A DNA stretch of 64,000 bases from an uncultured Lachnospiraceae bacterium. GTDB lineage: Bacteria; Bacillota; Clostridia; Lachnospirales; Lachnospiraceae. Location of the stretch: positions 1 to 64,000 of the forward strand of contig CALWES010000008.1 of assembly GCA_944377405.1 (NCBI GenBank). Direction: 5' to 3'. The notes below the pieces were generated by a model, which worked only from the letters and a program-made list of their open reading frames with translations, did no database searches and had not been told where the DNA came from. How positions within the stretch are numbered: position 1 is the first letter of the stretch; each line of letters starts with the position of its first letter. The position numbers and the translations under genes were made by a program. Positions 8,860-17,113 of this stretch are shown here, piece after piece.

Positions 8860-8936
8860 TAGAGGACTAGGGTAAGAGGGTTTGTGGATTTAGGTATAGT
8901 GTTGATAGGTTCTCTGTATTTCAGAGATTCAGAAAA

Positions 8937-8970
8937 AAAGAAGACCCGGGGGCGACCCCGGGTCTTCTTT
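8937..8970 (-). terminator. Strong minus-strand terminator
   Basis: A perfect 15-bp stem (8937-8951 with 8956-8970) closes a four-base loop. On the minus strand it is followed by a run of U from the A-tract at 8933-8939. It ends transcription of the small membrane protein gene that stops at 9048 and shields the TM2/SPFH cassette. On the plus strand there is no T-run. Confidence 0.88.
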
Positions 8971-9047
8971 AAAGGAAGTTATGAAAATGAAATGCTCTTT
9001 ATCCCCCCGCAGGGGAGGATGAGCAGAGCATGCAGCTCACAAAATGC

Positions 9048-9365
9048 TTACTCGGCCTCGGCTTCCGTCTCTGACAGAGTCTCGGTGCCTTCCGCCTCGG
9101 TTTCGGAAGGCGTGTCATCGGAAAGGACAGCATCGGAAGCAGCAGCATCAGAAGGGGTTGCTTCCGAGGGTGAAGCCAGAAGGGCTTCCAGCTCCTGCTG
9201 CATCTGGGCTTCCCGGAGGGCAGCCTGATGATTTTCAAAAAGGGTGATGCCGATGGGAGAGAGGAAGAGGACTGCCATTACGATAATGGCGCAGATGGTG
9301 TCCCGCTTGTACTCCCGGTGCTCCTGATCATATTTGTTGCCTCTTTTATTTTTGTCAATGCTCAT
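9048..9365 (-). CDS. Small single-pass membrane protein with acidic Ser/Glu-rich tail
   Basis: A 105-residue protein that I do not recognise. It has a basic, hydrophilic N-terminus, one membrane helix (ICAIIVMAVLFLSPIGITLF, roughly residues 26-45), then a helical stretch with Gln/Glu and a low-complexity tail built of irregular SEA/SDA/SET units ending in EAEAE. Basic residues before the helix predict a cytoplasmic N-terminus and an outside tail. The start is taken at the ATG of MSIDK. A TTG three codons upstream is possible, and the ribosome binding site is weak either way. A strong terminator follows. No function can be assigned. Confidence 0.6.
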   Translation of the reverse strand: MSIDKNKRGNKYDQEHREYKRDTICAIIVMAVLFLSPIGITLFENHQAALREAQMQQELEALLASPSEATPSDAAASDAVLSDDTPSETEAEGTETLSETEAEAE

Positions 9366-9505
9366 ATCTTTCAATTTAAAAGCCGTCCCGGCCTTCCTCC
9401 TGTTTTCATATCTTCATTTACAAGGCCATATTTTATGTCGGAATTGTGTCCTTTTCTTGTGTAAATTGCGTTTATTTTGTGAACAGATACAGGGGAAACT
9501 GTCCA

Positions 9506-9534
9506 TTGCAAGATCGTCGAAAGTCCGTTAGAAT
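9506..9534 (+). promoter_or_regulatory. Promoter of the Crp/Fnr regulator
   Basis: TTGCAA and TAGAAT are separated by 17 bases and lie about 70 bases before the GTG start of the regulator. The 230-base gap upstream (9375-9505) is otherwise AT-rich with no gene that I can see. Confidence 0.5.
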
Positions 9535-9605
9535 AGGCGGTACGGGGTAAGAACAGAAAGTCTGTCGATCAGAAGGAACATCGCCTGGAAAGGAGAGAGA
9601 AAGGC

Positions 9606-10328
9606 GTGGAGGATATCAATCAGGAACTGAGGAAGAAACTGAAGCCCTATATGGAAGAGATCAGGGAGAACATTCTGTTCCGGGGCTTTTCAGAGGAAGA
9701 GATATTTGCGGTCATAGAGCTGCTTTCGCCGCATATCATGGCCGTCAGAAAAAAGGAAACGGTGGCCTATGACGGGGACCGGCTTCCGGAAATGGGAGTC
9801 GTGCTGTCCGGTAAGCTGCGTCTTTCCCACATCGACCAGAACGGAAACTGCAATCTGATGGAGCTGGTGGGGCCCGGGGAGTGCTTTGGCTCCATACAGG
9901 CCACAGGCGGATACAGATTGTCCCTTTCCATCGTGGCGGAGGAGCCGTCACAGCTTCTCCGGCTCTCACTGGACAAGCTTTTTGAGAGCAGCATCATGGA
10001 ATCCCCCCTTCTGGTACGGTTTTTGCAGAATCTGGCCCTCCGTCTTGCGGAAAAGGCCAGAAGCCTGACCAAAAAGCTGGACGATAGCGTGCGCCGCTCC
10101 ACCCGGGAGCGGCTCTCTGATTATCTGTCGGGGGAATATTATAAAAATAAGAGCAAGGTCTTCACCATCCCCTTAAACCGCCAGGACCTGGCGGACTTCC
10201 TGTTTGTGGACAGGAGCGCCATGTCCAGCGAGCTGGGGAAGATGCGGGATGAGGGCCTGATCCGTTTTGACAAAAGCCGTTTTGAGCTTCTGGTGGAGAT
10301 GCCGGATCCCGGGGAGGAAGAAGACTAG
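9606..10328 (+). CDS. Crp/Fnr family transcriptional regulator
   Basis: A 240-residue regulator. Residues about 25-150 form a cyclic-nucleotide-binding-type beta barrel (VVLSGKLRLSHIDQNG, LVGPGECFGSIQATGG), followed by the long dimerisation helix and a C-terminal helix-turn-helix with LNRQDLADFLFVDRSAMSSE as the recognition unit. The four-cysteine iron-sulfur pattern of FNR is absent, as only two Cys are present, and the Arg/Ser pair that binds cAMP in Crp is not evident, so the signal is unknown. Related Clostridia proteins respond to redox or metabolic cues. Translation starts at GTG with AAAGGAGAG upstream. Its stop codon overlaps the stop codon of the convergent DUF308 gene. Confidence 0.88.
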   Translation: MEDINQELRKKLKPYMEEIRENILFRGFSEEEIFAVIELLSPHIMAVRKKETVAYDGDRLPEMGVVLSGKLRLSHIDQNGNCNLMELVGPGECFGSIQATGGYRLSLSIVAEEPSQLLRLSLDKLFESSIMESPLLVRFLQNLALRLAEKARSLTKKLDDSVRRSTRERLSDYLSGEYYKNKSKVFTIPLNRQDLADFLFVDRSAMSSELGKMRDEGLIRFDKSRFELLVEMPDPGEEED

Positions 10329-10888
10329 AACAGTTCCTCCGGGAGCTCCTTCTTCAGGGACCATACCTCCAGAAGGAGGGCGATGCCGGAAACCAGCAGG
10401 AAGATACCGAGGCTGAGCTGAATGGTGAACCATCCCATTAAAGGATTGGCAATGATCAGGACGCCCAGGATCACCCGAAGGATCCCTCCTGCAAGGAAGA
10501 AACCGATGCCCGGAAGCTCCATTTTCCTGAGAGTAAAATAATCTGCGATCTGGGAAATGCCGTTAAAAAGGGCGCAGAAGCCTGCGGCAAAGGCCAGGGT
10601 GGCGATCATTTCTGCCTTGCCCATGGGACTCCTGATGGCGTCCAGAAGGATCATGCCGCCCAGGAGAGCGGAAAGCAGGCCGTCTGCCAGTACAAAACCG
10701 TTCCGGAAGGGCTTCGGAAGCCGGAAATAGGAAAAGATTTTGAAAAGGCCGTAGACCGTGAAGCCTCCGGTGATCAGATAGGCTGCGGAAAGTCCGGCGG
10801 CAGCCGGTGCAAAGAGAGTAAAGACTCCAAGCAGCGCCAGGATCACGGCGGCCAGGATGCCGGTCTTTCTTAAAGAAGAGATGTTCAT
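10325..10888 (-). CDS. DUF308 / HdeD family membrane protein
   Basis: A 187-residue protein with six hydrophobic helices in three pairs, the DUF308 pattern of HdeD-type proteins. HdeD is linked to acid resistance in E. coli, but in Firmicutes the role is not known. Recognisable text includes ALLGVFTLFAPAAAG, ITGGFTVYGLFKIF and GISQIADYF. The start is placed at MNISSL because GGGAGAAA lies at the right distance. The frame is open for sixteen further codons upstream. Convergent overlap with the Crp/Fnr gene by four bases (CTAG) lets both stop codons share bases. Confidence 0.82.
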   Translation of the reverse strand: MNISSLRKTGILAAVILALLGVFTLFAPAAAGLSAAYLITGGFTVYGLFKIFSYFRLPKPFRNGFVLADGLLSALLGGMILLDAIRSPMGKAEMIATLAFAAGFCALFNGISQIADYFTLRKMELPGIGFFLAGGILRVILGVLIIANPLMGWFTIQLSLGIFLLVSGIALLLEVWSLKKELPEELF

Positions 10889-11050
10889 ATTGATTTCTCC
10901 CGTCTGTAGATATTTCGGAAAAGGGAAGCCCCTCATCCGATAGGAGGAGTCTAGCAGAAAAGAAGGGGAAAATCGGTTGTTTTTAGAACAGAAAACAAAA
11001 GACTTCTGTGGTATGCTTTAGAAGCAATACAGTTATAAGGAGATAAAATC

Positions 11051-11977
11051 ATGCATTATACGACCTGGCAATGGATACTGTTCTTTTTCATATACAGTTT
11101 CTTCGGATGGATCTGGGAATCAGGGTATGCCTCCGTGCAGCAGCACCATCCCGTAAACAGAGGCTTCCTTCATGGGCCCATTATCCCCATCTACGGCTTT
11201 GGAGCCCTCAGCGTCCTCCTGAGCACCCTGGAGGTGAGGGACAGCGTGGTACTGATCTTCATCTTCGGAATGATCGGAGCTACCCTGCTGGAATATATCA
11301 CCGGCTGGGGCATGGAGCGGATCTTTCACGTGAAGTACTGGGACTACAGCAATTTCAAATTTAACCTGAACGGATATATCTGCCTTCTGGCATCCCTGGG
11401 ATGGGGACTCTTTTCCGTTCTCCTGGTGCGGGTGGTCCACGTTCCCATCGAGGGACTGGTGCTGAGCATCCGGAATGTTTTCGGGGAACTGATGGCCCTG
11501 GTGCTGACGGCAGCAACGGCAGTGGACGTTTACCATTCCGCAAACGAGGCCATGGACCTGCGGAACATGCTGGAGAAGCTTGGCGAGAGCAAGGAATACA
11601 TCCGGAATATGCAGAGGCGCCTTGAGATCAGCTCCGTGATCCGATTTGAGGACTATAAGGAGCTCGTCAGACAGAAGCAGGCTGAGAGGCTCTCCCGTAG
11701 GAAGCGCTTCATGGAGAACCTGCATGCAGTAAGAGAGCTCCGCAGACAGCAGCTGGAAGAGCTGATGTCCAGGGTAGAGGAGCTCAAGGGCGTGTCCGTA
11801 ACCAGTCCGGAGGAATTCCTGAAGCTCAGAGAGAGCATCTCCGAAGAGTTCCAGAGGCTTGGAGCCAGACGTGACCGGGAGTACAAGCGTGCTGCGGCTC
11901 TCCTCAGAAGAAATCCCCATGCCATCTCAAAGGAGCATGCGGAGGAACTGCAGGAACTGCGTAATATGATGGAGTAA
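11051..11977 (+). CDS. CmpB-like membrane protein with C-terminal coiled coil
   Basis: A 308-residue protein. Residues 1-150 carry the PF06541 (ABC_trans_CmpB) pattern: FFFIYSFFGWIWESG, VNRGFLHGPIIPIYGFGA, and WDYSNFKFNLNGYICL, with five or so membrane helices. From about residue 170 the chain is hydrophilic and charged with heptad-like Leu spacing (LRRQQLEELMSRVEELKG), predicting a long cytoplasmic coiled coil to the C-terminus. The shorter paralogue at 934 lacks this tail. AAGGAG sits eight bases before the ATG. Function is unknown, and the tail suggests a partner-binding or oligomerising role. Confidence 0.8.
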   Translation: MHYTTWQWILFFFIYSFFGWIWESGYASVQQHHPVNRGFLHGPIIPIYGFGALSVLLSTLEVRDSVVLIFIFGMIGATLLEYITGWGMERIFHVKYWDYSNFKFNLNGYICLLASLGWGLFSVLLVRVVHVPIEGLVLSIRNVFGELMALVLTAATAVDVYHSANEAMDLRNMLEKLGESKEYIRNMQRRLEISSVIRFEDYKELVRQKQAERLSRRKRFMENLHAVRELRRQQLEELMSRVEELKGVSVTSPEEFLKLRESISEEFQRLGARRDREYKRAAALLRRNPHAISKEHAEELQELRNMME

Positions 11978-12118
11978 GATAAAAGTCCCTTGAAAAAAAT
12001 ATTTTTATAAAAGAAAAAGAGCAGATATAATATGCCCGCTACACAGCGACACGCCTATTATAAACGATACCCTTTAAGAAATAGCTCCCAACTCATGGAA
12101 GCGGAATTTGATAAAGAT

Positions 12119-13279
12119 TTATTTACCCTCGGTCAGTTCCTCCCGTTCGACGAGGCCTACCAGAAGTTCCCGACTGGTCAGTGCTGAGTCCATAAACTGT
12201 TTCATCAGCGTATTGGCTTTTCCTTCGATGTTCACTGGTTGCTTTACCTGTTCCTGAAGGTTCTTCAACCGGTCTTTCAGAATTGTACGGTCCATTTTGA
12301 CCTTCTGATAGATGCGCTGAAAGTCTGCTTCAGAGATCATTCCATTCAGCCGGTCCATGTGCATCTGATCTAGATTGGTAGTCAGAGCAATGATTTTGGA
12401 TTGCAGCGCTTGCATCTTCGCTTCACAACTGATCGCCTTGCTGGCGTTATCCACGGCTTCTTGCGCAATCGGGGGCAGCCGGTCAGGGTTCAGATAGGTC
12501 TGGCAGACTTCCCGTACCTTGGCAAGCACGGTGTCATTCACCGTTTCTTCCTTGATGGAATGACAGGTGCAAACGCCAGCTTTAGTGAAGCGTTGGTAAT
12601 TTTAGTAGACAAAGAAAAGAAAATCCTCGCTGGCGGCATTTTTGCGGTTGAGCACCGCCATGGGGGTATCCGTACTCATAGCAGGAAATTAGGCTCTTCA
12701 AGAGAATGTCATAGGTCCAGCTTCGGGTATGCTTGCGGCTGTTTACCAGCATCTGTACCTTTTGAAACGTCTCTGGGTCAATGATTGGCTCATGCATTTC
12801 TTCTGCTATCTCCCAGTTTTCCGGTAATTGTCTCAGATATTTCTTGGATTTATAGCTGATCTTCACCATGCGTCCCTGCACCATATTGCTGATGTAGGTC
12901 TTGTTTTTCAGCATTTCATAGATCCGCTCCTGCTCCATAAGTCGGTGTAAGGGCTTGAATTTCCAACCTCCTAACCGCAGTATGTAGCTGGTGAGGGCCC
13001 TCCTTCTTCGCTGAGCGTAGTCGCGGTTTTGCGGCAGCTCATGCTCGAAAGAGCCGGGGCAAAAATCTGCCGTACCACAGGAGCAGCTTTCTCGTCAATG
13101 ACGATCCTGTTTTTCTCGGTGGAGTGCATTTTATATCCGTACATGGGTTTGTCACCGATGAACTGTCCTTTCTGCTGCTTATCCCGCTTGACGCTCTTGA
13201 TCTTATTGGAGATGTCTTTGGTGTACATGTCGTTCATGATGGCACGGAATGTGGTGATGTCGTTGGCGGTGGAGTCCAC
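12119..13279 (-). pseudogene. Large serine recombinase remnant, frameshifted and 5'-truncated
   Basis: Three minus-strand pieces in different frames line up as one large serine recombinase of the conjugative/mobilisable-transposon type. They are 13279-12971 (end of the resolvase domain, ITTFRAIMNDMYTKDISNKIKS), 12938-12582 (recombinase domain, TYISNMVQGRMVKISYKSKK, with a zinc-ribbon region reduced to SCYEYGYPHGG) and 12541-12119 (C-terminal coiled coil). The N-terminal catalytic serine region is missing: the sequence breaks off near 13290, just before the orphan gene at 13339. At least two frameshifts and a lost zinc-ribbon cysteine show that it is inactive. It marks an old mobile element. 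Confidence 0.88.
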
Positions 13280-13338
13280 GCCAGTGCAAGTTCCATGGAT
13301 AAATAAAATCCACCTGATATTTAGTCGGAGGTGCTGAA

Positions 13339-14031
13339 ATGAATTTTACAGAGCAGGTAAAAAGTCTAGTGACAAGAGGAGAGGTTCAAGAAGCTTCAGC
13401 AAATATACTTGAAGATACAATCAATGCTATTTTGGGTGATCCTATTTCTACCGGGAAAATAATGCTTGCTATTGCGAAATCCCCTTTTTTCGTTCGTGAG
13501 CAATTATTTTGGACTAAGCTGGAGGCATTTCTTAATGGTGTCTATCTGAATAGTGACGATTGTGGCAAACTACGAGCCAAGCTAACGGAGTGTGGCAAAA
13601 AAGGTGATAATTCCTATCGGCTTGTCGAGTGTATCGACAGAGTCGAAACACAACAAAAGATTGATTACTTAATCAACGCTACCCGTTGTTTACTCACGGA
13701 TTTAATTGACTTGTCTACATATTTCCGCATTTGTCATGCTGTTACTCATACTTTGGAAGAAGATTTGTGTTTTTTACGAAATCATATAAAAGAGTCTAAT
13801 CTTCCATATGACCAATTTATTCAAGGTCTTTTATCTGCGGGTCTTATGTATCAAAGCGTAATCGATGGTAATGGGGACCAAAAGTATTCGTTTACTCCTA
13901 TTGCCGAAATTGTAGATCAGTATGCTGTCAGTTATGATGATGTTGAACGGTATCCTAATCCAACCATACGAGCAAGTCAAGGAGAAGTTCCCCAAATTAG
14001 CATTCCTTCAATGGAATGGCAATCTATGTAG
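13339..14031 (+). CDS. Unrecognised 230-residue soluble protein in accessory island
   Basis: The frame is intact with a good ribosome binding site (GGAGGTGCTGAA) before the ATG. I do not recognise a named domain. The protein is mostly helical, with no signal peptide or membrane segment. It has a central AKLTECGKKGDNSYRLVECIDR block and a C-terminal region that could be a small beta-rich module (GLMYQSVIDGNGDQKYSFTPIAEIVDQYA). Codon use is AT-rich, unlike the core genome. It replaces the missing 5' end of the recombinase and stands alone between broken mobility genes. Its intact state among decayed neighbours suggests either recent arrival or selection. Confidence 0.65.
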   Translation: MNFTEQVKSLVTRGEVQEASANILEDTINAILGDPISTGKIMLAIAKSPFFVREQLFWTKLEAFLNGVYLNSDDCGKLRAKLTECGKKGDNSYRLVECIDRVETQQKIDYLINATRCLLTDLIDLSTYFRICHAVTHTLEEDLCFLRNHIKESNLPYDQFIQGLLSAGLMYQSVIDGNGDQKYSFTPIAEIVDQYAVSYDDVERYPNPTIRASQGEVPQISIPSMEWQSM

Positions 14032-14071
14032 AATGCAAAATAGAGAAAATATTTATTAGAACAAAACAAAG

Positions 14072-14110
14072 AGCGCCGCAACCGGACCACTTTGATCCGA
14101 TGACGGCGCT
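14072..14110. terminator. Hairpin between convergent island genes
   Basis: AGCGCCG (14072-14078) pairs with CGGCGCT (14104-14110), with an inner CGGA/TCCG helix. Flanking ACAAAA and ATTTTGT extend the pairing, so it can act for the 230-residue gene on plus and for transcripts from the minus strand. Confidence 0.55.
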
Positions 14111-14200
14111 TCCATTTTGTCTAAAGGTGAAAATCCGGCGTTTTTCCTATTCAAAAACGCCCTGCTGCCACACATGGGAAATCATACTACCCCTACACGG

Positions 14201-14220
14201 AAAAACCGCCACAGGCGGCT
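14201..14220 (-). terminator. Short terminator of the replication-initiator-like gene
   Basis: On the minus strand GCCGCC-TGT-GGCGG is followed by TTTTT, starting about 20 bases after the stop codon at 14240. Confidence 0.6.
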
Positions 14221-14239
14221 TCTACTTCTATTTCGACCC

Positions 14240-14974
14240 CTAATTTCTGCGCTTTTTGGAACGGAGGGAAAGATAGTATGGGTAGGACACCACCTCCGTC
14301 GGATTGTCGTCCCCAGCAATGCGGATCGTTTCCCTGTGGGAACAGACGGTATCCACCATGAGCTCCACCAGTCCGTCCAGACGGTCACGGCCCATGCGCT
14401 CGTTCTGTACGAGGATGTCATACTCGATGTTCTCCAAAATCAGTTCCCGATAGCTCTCTCGTTCCTGCATCCAGTCCCCTCCGGTCTTGTTGGCCCCTGC
14501 GGGGGCTTGATTGGATGGGATTTGCCCCTTCCATATTTGATGAATCAGTATTTTGTTCTTCAGGATTTCTTTATTTAATTGCGGCCGATTTTCCAGACAT
14601 GGGCTATCCATATCCGGGTTTTCCGTATCTGGGCAAGCCGTATCCGGCTTGTCCTCACACGGTTGGCCCGTGTCTGGGGGATGAGGCACTTCGTAGATGA
14701 CATACTCCACATCCACGATCTTGCCCTTGCTGTCTCGCAGCCGATTGCGGACTATGTACCTGGCCCGTTCCAGCTCCTTCAGGGCTGATCCGATGCTGTC
14801 CGTTCCCTCCTTGCAGATTTTTGCAAGGCCTCTGGTGGCGTAGTCCCAGTCCTCCGGTAAGGACAGCATCATGGAGAGCAGCCATTTGGATTTTAGAGAC
14901 AGTCCCGCGTTGCGCAGGAGGTGGTTGGACATCACCGTGTAGTCGCGGGTTTTCTCAATGCGAAATACAGCCAT
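14240..14974 (-). CDS. Replication-initiator-like helix-turn-helix protein of integrative elements, C-terminus altered
   Basis: A 244-residue protein. The first 105 residues (FRIEKTRDYTVMSNHLLRN, LLSMMLSLPEDWDYATRGLA, ALKELERARYIVRNRLRD) form the winged-helix initiator-like domain seen in Clostridia conjugative elements. A Pro-rich variable linker follows (repeats of PDT/PDM/CEDKPD), then the start of the DUF6017-like C-terminal domain (SYRELILENIEYDILVQNERM, DDNPTEVV). After that the text changes to SYPYYLSLRSKKRRN and stops, about 60 residues short of what I know for the family, so a frameshift has probably truncated it. The start is fixed by GAAAGGAGATGATACC before the ATG. Confidence 0.72.
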   Translation of the reverse strand: MAVFRIEKTRDYTVMSNHLLRNAGLSLKSKWLLSMMLSLPEDWDYATRGLAKICKEGTDSIGSALKELERARYIVRNRLRDSKGKIVDVEYVIYEVPHPPDTGQPCEDKPDTACPDTENPDMDSPCLENRPQLNKEILKNKILIHQIWKGQIPSNQAPAGANKTGGDWMQERESYRELILENIEYDILVQNERMGRDRLDGLVELMVDTVCSHRETIRIAGDDNPTEVVSYPYYLSLRSKKRRN

Positions 14975-15162
14975 GGTATCATCTCCTTTCGGCGCTTTAA
15001 AAAAGAGTTCGTTTTCGGAAAAATCGGCCTCTATGACGCCCGGATACCCCGGAAAGGAAAACCTATGAGCGGTAGACTTTCGACTGATTGTGGAAGAAAA
15101 AGCATGGCATTTTCGACTCCTTTTAGGAGCCATAGAAGAAAATGGTGGTAAGGGGCGGTATA

Positions 15163-15320
15163 ATGAAAACAATTAAATTTGTTGACCCATTAGAAGACGA
15201 CTGCCAGAGCACGCCCCATATTAAATCCACTTAAGGATTTAGAGGAAATTTATGTGATGGCTTTAAATATAGAAAAAATGGAACAATTAGCAGCATCAAC
15301 TTTTGAAAGCCAATTTTTCT
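15163..15320 (+). other. Vestigial coding text between two mobile-element remnants
   Basis: The roughly 350-base gap between the initiator-like gene and the integrase remnant holds no intact gene. Two short plus-strand pieces read like protein: MKTIKFVDPLEDDCQ ending at 15234, and in another frame LKDLEEIYVMALNIEKMEQL ending in the integrase remnant. They may be parts of one small frameshifted gene. Bases 14976-15162 show nothing I can support except the initiator's ribosome binding site. Confidence 0.3.
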
Positions 15321-16026
15321 CTATAGGTGTGATTGTTTGTACTGATCTTTACAACTCTTCATAAAACTCTTTTTGATAATCTTAAGCGCACTCTTTTCGG
15401 CAGGAGTCAATGACATGTCCTTATCGTTCTGTAACATTTTGCCCTGAGAATGTCCGGAATCGCCTTGCACTGCTTTGATATTTCCGCCGGTCAAAATCAA
15501 CTTATAAGTGATACTGATGTGACGCAGGCTGTGAAAGGTTACTTTGGAAAGGCCTATTGTAAGAAGTTGCTTTTCCAGTATTTTTGGAAGTGCCTCTTTT
15601 TGTAATGGTCTGCCTGAAGAATACCGGAGGATCAGATCCGGTACATTCTTTCCGCAAAGAGTTTGTTCCTTTTTCTAGTCTGGGAGCAGATCTATTACAT
15701 GGGGCGGTAGGTAAACGGTACGGATATTGGATTGGGGTTTTCGGACACTTCAAAACAATCACTGTTCGCCCCTCATCAAACACGGCAGGAAATTGATTGA
15801 TAGAGGATATCGTTCTGGTCCAATGCCTGAATTGCGTCCTTTTGTACTCGTTTCAGCGTTTTCTTGATGAAGATTGTGCCGTTTTTGAAAGCTACATCAC
15901 TCCAAGTCAGCGCCAGGATCTCCCCTTGCACAAAGAGCTTACAAATGCGAGATGGACCGCAATCCCAAGTAGCGAAAAAACGCTGTTTTGCAATAATCTT
16001 TTGATTTCTTCATCGCCCAAATGAGA
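15321..16026 (-). pseudogene. Tyrosine integrase remnant with several frameshifts
   Basis: Minus-strand pieces in changing frames match the catalytic half of an ICE-type tyrosine recombinase. They run in order: GDEEIKRLLQNSVFSLLGIA, LALTWSDVAFKNGTIFIKK, FDEGRTVIVLKCPKTP, VTFHSLRHISITYKLIL (the H-x-x-R box) and GGNIKAVQGDSGHSQ. After GHSQ the family normally has a segment with the catalytic tyrosine; here the text jumps to GKMLQNDKDMSLTPAEKS and that tyrosine is missing. At least three frame changes are needed, so the gene is dead. It is the second mobility relic of the island. Confidence 0.82.
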
Positions 16027-16057
16027 TGTCGCTTTGATTGATGGAATGAGTGATGTT

Positions 16058-16066
16058 TGGTATAAT
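16058..16066 (+). promoter_or_regulatory. Extended -10 promoter element before the Fic remnant
   Basis: TGGTATAAT forms an extended -10 box 31 bases before the Fic start codon. No convincing -35 box is present. It may now drive the intact NTPase gene downstream, since no terminator is seen between. Confidence 0.4.
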
Positions 16067-16096
16067 AAATCAATAATTGACCCAGTGAGGTGTTAC

Positions 16097-17075
16097 ATGA
16101 GAAACCAAAAACCTCATTTTGAAATTACCAATCAAATGATTGACTATGTGTCGGAAATTGCAGAGCTGGTGGGGAAACTTCAGTTGTGTCTTCTCTTTCT
16201 GTCAATCTAACGCTGCGGCGCAGTAATCGGATCAGAACCAACCATGGTTCTCTGGCTATCGAGCAGAATAACCTGTCATTGGAGCAGGTAATTGCTGTGC
16301 TGAACGCAAATCATATCCTGGCTCCACCAAAGGATATTGCTGAAGTCAAAAATGCCTACGAAATTTATGAGAGGCTGGACGAACTTGATTCCTATTCCGT
16401 GGATGATCTTCTGGCTGTCCAAGGCATTATGACACGGGGGTGGAAGAGTCCGGCGTATTCCGCACCTGTCCTGTGGGTGTGATGGACAGCGAAGGACATG
16501 TCCTACATTTTGGCACACTTCCACAGTATGTCCCTGACCTGGTTATGGAGCTGCTGGACTGGGTAAAGACTAGCGAGGTGCACATGCTGATCCGTAGCTG
16601 TGTGTTCCACTATGAACTTGAACTAATCCATCCCTTTGTCGATGGAAATGGGCGTGTAGGGAGACTGTGGCACACACTGCTACTCTCTAAATGGAATACG
16701 ACCTTTGCCTGGCTCCCGGTAGAGTCTATCATCCATGACCGGCAACAGGAGTATTACGCAGGTATCAACGCCGCCAATGATGCGGGAGAATCTACGCTAT
16801 TTATCGAGTTTATGCTCTCAGCCATCAAAGCATCGCTCATAGAAGCAATTCGCACGAGTGATGAAATGAGCGGTGAAAAGATTGATAAGGCAACTCTCCG
16901 CTGGAACAAGATTCAGGAATATCTCAAAGCTCACGACTATATCATGAACGCCGATGTGCGTGAATTGTGCGGGGTGTCGGCGGCAACAGCGAATCGCATT
17001 CTTGCTCATTTTGCAGCAGGTGACAAATTGGTCAAATGCCGAGTCAATGGGCATTGGGGATATCAAATATTATAA
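16097..17075 (+). pseudogene. Fic family AMP/NMP-transferase gene with two frameshifts
   Basis: Three consecutive frames make one Fic protein. MRNQKPHFEITNQMIDYVSE starts at 16097. SLSVNLTLRRSNRIRT to LLAVQGIMTRG follows from about 16186. VEESGVFRTCPVGVMDSEGH runs from about 16440 to the stop at 17075. The catalytic motif HPFVDGNGRVGR is complete in the last part. An inhibitory-type SxxxE motif (SLAIEQ) lies in the second. The C-terminus carries a winged-helix domain (DVRELCGVSAATANRIL). The first break looks like one base lost in CTTTCA, and the second like a four-base loss near 16440. Unless these are sequencing errors the protein is not made in full. Fic enzymes attach AMP to target proteins and often serve in toxin or immunity systems. 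Confidence 0.82.
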
Positions 17076-17113
17076 TACCAGAAGTTTTTTAATTATGTTA
17101 GTGGAGGATGCTG

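Noticed and set aside
14975..15172. N-terminal extension of the initiator-like gene from a TTG at 15172
   Set aside because: The extension has no family-like text, and a strong AAGGAG site sits right before the ATG at 14974.
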